NCBI GenBank assembly: GCA_928212115.1
Contig: CAKMRJ010000001.1
Coordinates: 373,884,449 to 373,948,448 of the forward strand
Direction of reading: 5' to 3'
Source of the DNA: Lactuca virosa
Lineage: Eukaryota > Streptophyta > Magnoliopsida > Asterales > Asteraceae
DNA: 64,000 bases
The position numbers were made by a program, and so were the translations under genes. The notes below the pieces were generated by a model. The model saw only the letters and a list, made by a program, of their open reading frames with translations. It searched no databases and was not told the origin of the DNA. Positions 55,267 through 64,000 of the stretch are shown here, piece after piece (within the stretch, counting starts at the first letter, position 1; every line of letters begins with the position of its first letter).

Positions 55267-57217
55267 TTAGGTGTGACACCAGTCAAAGTTTGGTCAAAAA
55301 TAAATTGATCAATAATCGTAATTGGGATGAACCAAGTGGTGGAGTTTGTAACAAGGTTTCCAAAAACATAAAGAACACTGAAATCCGATTTATAACGAAG
55401 AAGTTATGACCAATCGAAAATCCGCGGTAAAACCGGCAAAACACTGTTCAGTGTAAAAAAAGCGAATTTTCGATAAAAGGATTTTTAGCCTTAACAATCT
55501 AAATGAAAGTTGTAGAATATGTTAAACCGAGAACGTTCATAAAAAGAACGTAAAAATCTGACTTCGTATGAGGAAGTTATGATTTTTCGAAGTTTCGGTC
55601 TAGCAGTAGACAGCTAAAAATTCGAAATATAAATCGATCGATATTTAGCCGATGCAACTTAAACGAGAATCGAAGGTCTCGTCAAAAGTAGCACAACGGT
55701 TAAAAGACACACGAAAACGGACGTCGGATGAAGAAGTTATGAATTGTTAACGGATTCCCGTGCCGGTTTGTTTAAAATAATAATATTAAAATCAAAATCA
55801 AAATCAGCCGACAAAGTCTAAACGAAAGTCGTAGAGTATGATTTTACCTACGCGTGCATATAAAGAACGTCATAAACGGAGCTCGTATGCGAAAGTTATG
55901 ATTTTCGCAAGTTTTTGGCACGAAAATCAAGAAAATCATGAAAACCGGGCAATTTCGCATGCAAGGCTTCGGACACGTCATCATCACGTGCGAACCTCCA
56001 CGTGTCACCTGGTGATAGGACCGAACCTTGCGTGGCACCTTCTGATTGGACCGCAGCCGAGGTCCACTAAGCAGCCGATAGCCTTCGCATGAGACACTCC
56101 TCGGATGACCCCTTCGCATGCGTGGCCTTCTCCTATTGGACCGAAGCCTAGCCAATCTGAAGCCCCCATCTGTCCGAACTTCGCAGGTGTCCCTCACTGC
56201 TGACCGACGCGTGGCTGCTGACTCACCCCTCGCCTCGCCACCTTTCCTCCTCGGCCGAACCCTCGCACCCCTATATAAAGGGTGCGAGCCTTCTCGGATG
56301 AAAGCCATTTTTCACCCCAAAACTTCCCAAAATTCACATTTTAACCCCGGAAACTTTCTCACGACCCCCCAAGGCCCCGGTATCGTGTCTAAAGAATGAA
56401 GCAAGCCTCGGAGCCCCAGAATTCTCGAGAATTCATCCTCTCTCCTGTCGAAACTCTGCCCAGTTTAAGCCGGTTTTTCGTCAAACAAACTCTTTTCCGG
56501 GAAACGAAACGCTGCCCGAATTACCGCTTATCAAAGTGAGTTCATACCCCTATAATTTATCTTTTGAATGGTTTTTATATGCTTTTTAGGGGGTGAATAC
56601 AAGTTTAACACAATAATAAATTGTGTTAATAACTGTATGTGATAATAATCACACAAAATGTTTCCGTATGCTTTTAAGAATTACCAAATACTTCCAAAAT
56701 AACGTGAAGCCATGTTAAATCTTTAAAGTCATGTAAAACTCCGTTAAATTCTTTGAAAAATGTTTTATAAGCTATTTCAAAGTATAAATGCCAAAAATCA
56801 TGTTTATATATGTATAAATATATAAATAAGGTTTGAAGGGCTTAGGACTAATGAATTATCCTATATCCTTTTCCTTGTTTGGATGTGGAATTAGGGTTGT
56901 ATTATTTGTCCGAAGGTCGTTTCCTTCTTAATTATATATATATATATTATACATATATGAGTACAAAAGGTTACTCCTTTTGGTATCATCACCTTTGTAT
57001 CAGGCTGAGCAAAGGTGTTCATCCATGAGAAACTATGCTAATCAGATAGAACATATAAATTATAATAGGTATAATTTATGATTCAAAACTAAAGATACAA
57101 GTATGATTCACGACTGTATACTTTCCAAGGAAATTACCAAAATACATTCAACTATAACAAGATAAGTATAATACGTTTAATATACGAACAACATATTAAA
57201 GAAGTAAAGATACATCA

Positions 57218-57490
57218 TACCGGGTTTGCATTAGCAAAGGTACTATACAGAGTACCAGAGTTAGCAAACATGAGGTAATGCCGGGTTTGCATTAGCAAAG
57301 GTACTATACAGAGTACCCGAGTTAGCAAACACGAGGTAATAATACATTCTACCGGGTTTGCATTAGCAAAGGTACTATATAGAGTACCCGAGTTAGCAAA
57401 CTCGAGGTAATAATACATTTTACCAGGTTTGCATTAACCAAGGGTACGATACAAAGTACCAGAGTTAGCATTCACCGGGTAATAATAATA
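57218..57490 (+). repeat. Tandem repeat, about 62-73 bp x 4
   Basis: Unit begins ACCGGGTTTGCATTAGC and includes GGTACTATACAGAGTACC, itself a near-palindrome. The fourth copy is diverged. Confidence 0.85.
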
Positions 57491-58014
57491 CATCGGAAAT
57501 CTCGTTGAAACAATAAATTTGTGAGACCCTTCACGGTGTACTTATCTAAGTGCGACCTTTTAAGTCCTGAACTATTAGCCACAATCTCTTGTAGGGAGAG
57601 CGTGAATTTGTGTATAGATCTATATGGGACTGACAATCCCGCACCTCTACTGTTCGCTACAGTTTGGCCGGCAGGCCTAGGGTGTCAAATCTCATTCCAG
57701 TTCCGACGCCTGAAGAACGTCGCTGCAGGCATTTCCGTCATATTAGTATGGTTGATAGAACTCACATGGATAAAACAACGAGTGAATTACAAAGTAATAT
57801 ACTTCTCTTATAACAGTAAGAAAAATTAATTACATCCCGACCAGATATACCTTCAGTAGTTTTTATTTACAGTAAAAGCTACGTATCATGAAACCAGGTA
57901 TTGTACTTCTGGTTTTGAACATTTAAAACCACAAGGTAGTATTATGGATAATACAATACTCTCCAGGATTAATACCAAGGTTTTTACTATAGAACATATA
58001 TAACTAAGAACACT

Positions 58015-58130
58015 TTTACAAATGAAACGGTTTATGGGATTAAACCACTTTTACAAATGAAACGGTTTATGGGATTAAACCACTTATACAAAGGAAATGG
58101 TTTATGGGATTAAACCACTTATCAAATGAA
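58015..58130 (+). repeat. Tandem repeat, about 40 bp x 3
   Basis: Unit includes ACGGTTTATGGGATTAAACC, with a partial fourth copy. Confidence 0.85.
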
Positions 58131-58790
58131 ACTTAGTTATTCAATCTTAGTAAACTAGTATAACATAAAATACCTTTACTGGTTAATTCTATAATTCCTT
58201 AGTTATTACATCAGAATTGTACATAAGTAATGTCCGATTGATAGTGAAATGTGTGACTTCCGCCTTACTTCCTGTTCCTTGTTTGGTTGTGGGCTTAGGG
58301 CAGATACACCCATTTGACTGTCCATTTCATATTGTGTTATATATAATCAGTATAAACTAAGTAATTAGAGAGGGAAACTATTGAGGTTATCAGTTAATCA
58401 CCTCAGGAAATATAGGATTTCCTGGAGAAACCAGTGAACTTATCCAAAGAACTTAGGGTATACTTAATAGAACTAAAATACTTATGAACTCACCAGCTTA
58501 AATGCTGATATACTCTTTCCAAATAACTTGTATTCTCAGGAATCCAGTAGACAGGTACACTCCCGAAGCTTTTAAGAAGACTACCTAGTACCGCACCGCG
58601 ACTCTTGTCTTCTGCTGTACCTACTTTAGTGTTTGAATATGTAATGTTTAAACACTTATGTAAAACTTATACTTATTAATACAATGGTTGTTTGTACTTT
58701 GATTACTATATTGCATGTGTTGTGATACTTACCTAAAGTCCTTCGCCCCCGAACGTTTCTGCCGTTCTAGTTTGGGGGTGTGACATTAGG

Positions 58791-59328
58791 CAAAAGTGAA
58801 TTGATGCAATTCCATGGAATTACACTTTGTACGCTTGTCGAGACAATTAGTGGAGCGTGTGTGGTTAACCTGCACACTAAGTTGGGTTTGGCATTGGTAG
58901 CGAAGGGTGACTCGATGTTTGTCATAGATCGATGGAGCGTGTGTGGTTAACCGACACGTCGATTAGGTGACTGTAACATTGAGGGCACCACGTACATTCG
59001 CATGGTTATTCACACCTTATTTGTGATCCTCGACATCCCAGTCACAAATGAAGGGCATAATCGAGATTAAACATGCATTGAAAAGTTCAATGAATCTCAA
59101 AATATCTAGGAGTTTCAATTCATTTAAAACTTAAACCTTCAATTTTCGTTTTTCATGGTGGAAATTGGTAAATCGTTATTTACCTACCTTCAAATGTTCT
59201 ACAATTTGGATGACGGCATCCCTCTTCCAAGTTGTAGAATATTGTGTTGGATCCTAGCCTTGATATTTCCTTTGGGTGTTATATCAAGGATTCCAATCAA
59301 CTAACTTGAAATTTCTCCCGTTTTATAG
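58791..59328 (+). promoter_or_regulatory. Last part of the copia-2 leader
   Basis: Twin 25-bp motifs (58852-58876, 58934-58958) and a conserved stem-loop (59197-59239), then the Gag ATG. Confidence 0.7.
59197..59239 (+). ncRNA. Conserved leader stem-loop, copia-2
   Basis: TTCTACAATTTGGA pairs with TCCAAGTTGTAGAA (14 pairs, one G-U) around TGACGGCATCCCTCT, 90 nt before the ATG. Confidence 0.65.
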
Positions 59329-59990
59329 ATGTCAAAGTCTGACAACTATGGTCTTCCTAAATCCGTTGGAAAAAGTTTTCCACGTGAAGATGATGTTCCA
59401 CGATTGGATTGTGGAAATAGAAATCATGCTTCACTTCCTCCACCTCCTCCAACAATTCTCCCTGTCCCACGTGTTCGAAGACTTGAAAAGTTCAAGGTCA
59501 CTCAAGCCCTATTGGCAATAAGGCGCAAAGATGGAAAGTCTGTGTGTGCACACGTCTTAAAGATGGATTCACACATGGACAAGTTAAGGATGTTGGGTGT
59601 CGATGTCTCAAGGAAGTTGGTTTTTGACTTGGTTCTTCAATCATTTCCCGAATCATATGGTAAGTTCGTAAGAGAGTACTATATGATGTACCACGACATG
59701 ACTCTTCTTGATTTGACTTATTTGCTTATTGCTACTGAATCAGAAATGATTTGGCGCACTGGTTGAGCAAATTTGTCTGATAAATCAATTTCCCAACCTT
59801 CTATGGGAAATGGCAACATTGGAAGTCCATAAAAGTTTTCTCTACGCAAGAGAAAGGCTGAGTCTGAGATAGTCCCATGTACCATTCCATAAAAATCCAT
59901 GTGTTTCTACTGCTAAAAGAAGGGGCATTGGTTACGAAGCTGCCCTCACTACCTAAGAGATCTAAGAGATGGGAGAGTCAAGATGTATGA
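59329..59990 (+). pseudogene. Gag remnant of copia-2
   Basis: Open from 59329 to a TGA at 59764-59766 (145 codons): proline-rich start, then the Gag C-terminal half (HVLKM, REYYMM). Beyond the stop the zinc-knuckle region is still legible (CFYC, then KKGHWLRSC, near 59897-59945) with another stop inside it. The stops differ from those in copia-1, so each copy decayed on its own. Confidence 0.75.
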
Positions 59991-61644
59991 CTATGCTTTA
60001 GGAAATATCCACTATCTAACTCTATTAAGTTCCTATTTGGATATTCTTAATACATGATGTGATAAGATTACATTTCGATGTTTTGAAGAATCGAAGAAAG
60101 GAAAGGAAGCTTAAAGGAAGAAGCGAGCCGAATCTGATCGCGAAGAAATGGATTACGATCGCATGGATTCGATGATCGGAATTTTGAACTACTGCTTAGA
60201 GTTATGGTAGATTGCTTAGGAATATGTAATAGCATAGTTTTTCATTTGCATTGTAAGGATATATTTTTTCCGCAATAAAATGATTTTTTATTTTGTCTTA
60301 TTTATATTTCCTTGCAATGGCAATTGTGAAAATTGATGTTTGTGTGTTTCTATTATAAGCAATATTAAATGGATGTGATTCTTAGTTATATTATTTATGA
60401 TAATGTCGTAATTTTCTAAGTAAGGAAAGATTCCCATCGCCCAAGTTTCAATTGGACAGAAGCTTGGAATCATATGATTTGAATCATGTGATGTATGGAA
60501 ATCTTGGTGCTTAGAAATTTTAAGGCTAATTCATTGACAAAGAGTCAAGTAAAGGACTAGGAGATCGAGTTCACAATGTTGTGCACTGGTCAAGTCCACC
60601 ATAAATAACAATAAGATTATTCGTCATGATTTACTAAAGGTCTAGCAAATATGATTATGCTTGCAAGATTAAGTGTAATTCTAAATCATTGAAAAGTTTC
60701 AATGAATGGCAAAACGAATAAGAAGAATCAATTAGGCAAGAAAGATAAAAGTTTCTCCAATCTAAGAAGAAGGGAGAGTACTTTTGTATCATGTTTATGC
60801 TCGTCTTAAGAACCATATTACAATTCATCCTCTAAGGACACCTTAGTGCACTAGTATGGCTAAGAAGAGGAGTCGAGAATTGTCAAAATGGGTTAAATCA
60901 ATAAGATGAATCGTACTTCGTTCCAAAATCAAGTCTTAGAGTCAAACTCCAAGATTGTGACTTGAGTAACATAATCTTAAGTAGGAATGTTCTTACACTT
61001 TCATATTTTGGTAAGTTGTGATGTCTTGGATAAGACAAAGACCAACTAGTACCAAATTATGTGTAGGTTTGTCATGATAAGGACACACACTAACTCTTGA
61101 GAATTTGTTTGTCAAGAAATGTTTCTTGACAAGAGAATCTTATATGTCAAGAGGTCAGTGGGAGTCTAAATAATCGTGAAAAGTTTCAAGAACTAATCAA
61201 GAGTAAACCTATGGTTAAACACTAGCACACGACTTGAGGTTAGTAACCTATCGTGTTGACATATTCTTGTTTCTATGCCGTTCCAGGTTGGTTAACTATG
61301 CATGTAAGTTCTAGGAGTTCTCAATGGGTTGAATAGGGGCAAGGCACCTTGATCAATGGAAAGTACATTGAAAGGTAGGGGTGAGCTGCTCAATAACTTG
61401 GAAGCAATGGTGGGACCCTTGATGGCAAAGAATCAAGTATGAACAAGTTCTGTCCATAAGAGTTTGGATTTGTCACAAACATTATATTATGATTATGGTT
61501 ATGAAAAATTCACATGGATAGGAACACATGCACCATAAAATCTAAGTGTCATAAGGTTTCTCTCCTTCATGAAAATGATTGTGAGGAAACGCTTTCACTA
61601 AGAGAGATTTTAAGGAGATAGCGATTATGTAAATTGCATTCTCA

Positions 61645-61686
61645 AATTCGATTATGATTATGCCATCCCTCTTCATAGTTCAAATT
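61645..61686 (+). ncRNA. Second stem-loop of copia-2
   Basis: AATTCGATTATGA against TCATAGTTCAAATT around TTATGCCATCCCTCT; one pair is lost compared with copia-1. Confidence 0.5.
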
Positions 61687-62155
61687 GTGTGATTTGGCAA
61701 TTAGTATGAACATTTGGGACTTAGTAATATAAGTTCTGAATTAGTTTAGACACACATGTGAGCTGTCTAAGGAAAGGTGTGTGAGATTGAGAAGCTTAGA
61801 TAAAGACTTATCGAAGCACATCGTATTGGAAATATGAACTTTGAAAGTCAATAAGTATTGTCTTTTAGAAGTCCAACTGTTTTCTGAATACGTGTCAAAG
61901 CTAGTGGTAGTATAAATGTTGCGCTGAAATAGATATAATCATCATGTTAGTGTTAGCATGATCATTATTATTTTAAGTATTGCAAGTTGGCAATATTAAT
62001 TATAGAAAACAAAAGTTTCACTTTGCAAAGTTGCAGGGTTGAAAAGTTGTTTTTGCTATAATTAAGGGAGAGATGTTGTACTTCGTTTCAAATCTAAAAG
62101 CTTAGATCGAGAAATTTTAATAAAATTAGTCAAGGATATATTTATTATTTGCATT

Positions 62156-62207
62156 CTCAAAGTTCGATTATGATTACGGCATCCCTCTTCATAGTTCGAA
62201 TTTTGAG
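62156..62207 (+). ncRNA. Third stem-loop of copia-2
   Basis: CTCAAAGTTCGATTATGA is opposed by TCATAGTTCGAATTTTGAG around loop TTACGGCATCCCTCT (62174-62188). The stem is the longest of the series and is followed by AACACGGCAAATAG. Confidence 0.6.
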
Positions 62208-63804
62208 AACACGGCAAATAGAAATATTATGACAATATTATAGCAAGAAACTGGTAAAATATCACGTTTTTCATTATGAATCATATCCCATACACTTCGA
62301 GTATAGGATCGATTGCATATGCTGTAATATTCGACCGTTCTAAAATTTTCCAAATGCATAGGGCATTAAGAAGGAAAAATGACTAGAACCGGATTTAACT
62401 AAAATAATTAAACAACTGTCAAGGATAATCTAAGGTTCGCGAAGGATTGGTCACTTGTGGACAGTTGGAAGTATAGTCATGGATGGACCATATTGACATT
62501 ATTATGAATAGATAAGATTCTATTAATAATGAGTTGTCATATGGAAAATATGGAAATGCTTCCATATTGGGAGTTGGACGTTAATAATCTCTATGTCTAG
62601 ATTAGAAAAACCTTTATGCAAGAAGGATGTTCAAAGGAATGTATTTTGAATGTGAGACTTCATGACTATGGAATTGTCTTGCAACAATCTCCAATGGAGG
62701 ACTTTGTAATTTCATTGGCCCTAGTCTTTGTGACTTTGGTGCTACGACATTACGAAATGATCATTGCATAAAATGTTAGAATCTAACATGTTCTATAAGT
62801 GGCAAGAATTTGGTATTCTCACACTTGTGGTAAGAATTAAGAATTGTGAAATGAGTGTTATTCAATTATACTATTTCACAAAGTAAGGACCATAGGTAAA
62901 CATAGTGTGCATGCTGAAGAGCATGGGATAATTGTTGTTATAATTCAAGTAAGAAGTTGATTACCCGAAACAACAAATAATGAGTAATCAATATGGTGAT
63001 TAAATAAAAGTGTTTTATTTATACTCAAAGGTTTTAGACCATATAGTATTAATATGTTTCACTTTGCATGTTTTGACTTCCCGAATAATAAGATTATTCA
63101 AACCCTCCGCAGTCGCTCATACTTTGGATGTAGGTATGAAAGAAGATTGTCATGAATTGGTTTGTAGATTGTTTGAAGTGTATTAGACATAGCAAAGGTT
63201 TGCTACAACATTCATGAGTGCTTATGAATATGACTTGAGCATTGGATTAAACCCACGCTCACTTGGATCGCTTCATGGATTTTATCACGAGTGATTGGTG
63301 AGACGATAATATCTTATATTCTTGAAACCGAGATGTGTGAGTTGTATCTTGCAAGTCGGTTGCACATTGATAATATGTAAACGCACCAGTAACTTGGTGT
63401 TACAAAACATATTGTTGTGTATAATTCGGTGAGTGAGTACAAGCGAGCATTGAGTCGAAGTTTATCCGTTCCTTTTACCCAATGTGGGATAAAAGCGATA
63501 TCTGTGGGCCCCTCGATGATTTAGTGATGACAAACATAAGTGCTTGGCCAAGCCTGACTAAGTTGATGTGTTCAATTGTAGTTGTGGTCGTCATAAATCG
63601 GAAAATCGGGAAACACAACAATAGACTGAGAGAATGTTATTAAATCCATGTCTCAGTCTATACGATATCTAGAATGGAGGAATATATGATCCCTTATCTA
63701 AAGGACACGCGATCTGATAAGATCAGAGTTGACAGCGGCTTTTGAAAGCTACGATTGCTGATCAGGATCTGAAGTCATACGCAGAATAGTTATTAGACTT
63801 ATCC

Positions 63805-63815
63805 AAGTGGGAGAC
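63805..63815 (+). promoter_or_regulatory. Purine tract of copia-2
   Basis: AAGTGGGAGAC directly before the 3' LTR, same as in elements A and B. Confidence 0.85.
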
Positions 63816-64000
63816 TGTTGGATTAGTGTCTAAGCCCATAACTATTTTGGTATGTACTTGACCCGATTGTGAGCATGGTCCTTTTGGGTTGCCTTCACCA
63901 AAGCAACTTGATAGGATGATTTATGGAGAAAGAGATTAATTATGATTTATTAATATATTATATGAATAATATATTAAAGAGAAATCATATTGTTTAATTA
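63816..64000 (+). repeat. Start of the 3' LTR of copia-2
   Basis: TGTTGGATTAGTGTCTAAG, matching 51003 onward; cut by the window end. Confidence 0.9.

Larger units (their letters stand above)
55272..58785 (+). mobile_element. Solo LTR, mosaic of C and F families (3514 bp), target duplication TTAGG
   Basis: TGTGACACCAGTCAAAG to GGGGGTGTGACA, flanked by TTAGG (55267-55271 and 58786-58790). Its first ~600 bp and its last part follow the element C LTR, but the promoter segment (about 55905-56300; TATATAAA at 56272-56279) follows family F. It holds repeats at 57218-57490 and 58015-58130. The TGTGAC start is unusual, since relatives start TGTAAC. Confidence 0.88.
59991..63804 (+). pseudogene. Decayed pol-like and 3' region of copia-2
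   Basis: Collinear with copia-1 30760-33795 and, after about 63066, with the 3' UTR of elements A and B. No long frame. A trace of the RT/RNase H linker remains near 62280-62340. It has two stem-loops (61645-61686, 62156-62107 region) where copia-1 has one. Confidence 0.65.
51003..64000 (+). mobile_element. Copia-2, non-autonomous copia element with two LTR insertions
   Basis: 5' LTR (51003-51794), Met-type primer site, leader, Gag remnant (59329-59766), decayed pol, purine tract (63805-63815) and start of the 3' LTR (63816 on). Solo LTRs occupy 52670-55040 and 55272-58785, both with target duplications. Without them the element would be about 7 kb. Same architecture as copia-1. Confidence 0.9.

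Noticed and set aside
55844..56308. 154-codon minus-strand frame, rich in Arg
   Set aside because: Antisense of a GC-rich LTR promoter segment; a similar segment in F LTRs has stops at other places.
57521..57829. 102-codon frame in the mosaic LTR
   Set aside because: Within an LTR after the TATA box, no domain seen; most likely chance.

Overview
This window is nuclear plant DNA from a gene-poor, retrotransposon-saturated region. Every long open frame is retroelement gag or pol, and the LTRs are kilobases long and nested in one another. Initiator-Met-type primer binding sites and purine tracts flank most LTR pairs. The style of the repeats, including short palindromes of the ACTCGNCGAGT type and the Gag sequences, suggests an Asteraceae genome such as lettuce. 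That is an impression from memory, not a proof. I found no intact host gene. The only gene-like remnant is a GRF-type zinc-finger fragment at about 8.04-8.31 kb, cut by an LTR.

Layout. 1-2527: plus-strand LTR of a gypsy-type family I call F, butted against a truncated inverted F LTR. 2528-8042: minus-strand, non-coding F element (3' LTR, 1.5 kb interior, 5' LTR). 8043-12930: broken GRF fragment, AT-rich DNA, microsatellites, a MITE-like insert and two decayed LTRs. 12931-16933: LTR and leader of an old gypsy element E, with a minus-strand solo LTR inside (14253-16438). 16934-26591: minus-strand copia element A, containing a complete minus-strand copia element B (17785-25487). 26592-27409: LTR and leader of a Tat-like gypsy element. 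27410-33795: non-autonomous copia-1. 33796-51002: chromovirus-type gypsy element D, split by a deleted gypsy element C (40626-49993). 51003-64000: copia-2, a sister of copia-1, carrying two LTR insertions (52670-55040 and 55272-58785).

The insertions form a nested stack: E contains A, A contains Tat, Tat contains copia-1, copia-1 contains D, D contains copia-2, and copia-2 contains solo LTRs. Five-base target duplications confirm the closed layers (ATTCA, AGTAT, AGCTA, TTACC, TTAGG). The right halves of the open layers should lie beyond base 64000, in a predictable order.

The most interesting signals are not genes. (1) Three gypsy LTR families carry pairs of short palindromes about 21 bp apart, each family with a different palindrome; two families repeat the pairs at 51 bp. 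The D palindrome also occurs in the leaders of the unrelated copia-1 and copia-2. (2) Seven LTR copies share a degenerate repeat with a fixed period of about 160 bp. (3) The copia family carries hairpins with a nearly invariant 15-nt loop and changing but still paired stems. (4) LTR promoter segments look modular and appear to have been exchanged between families. (5) D appears to join gag to pol by splicing a 67-nt intron.
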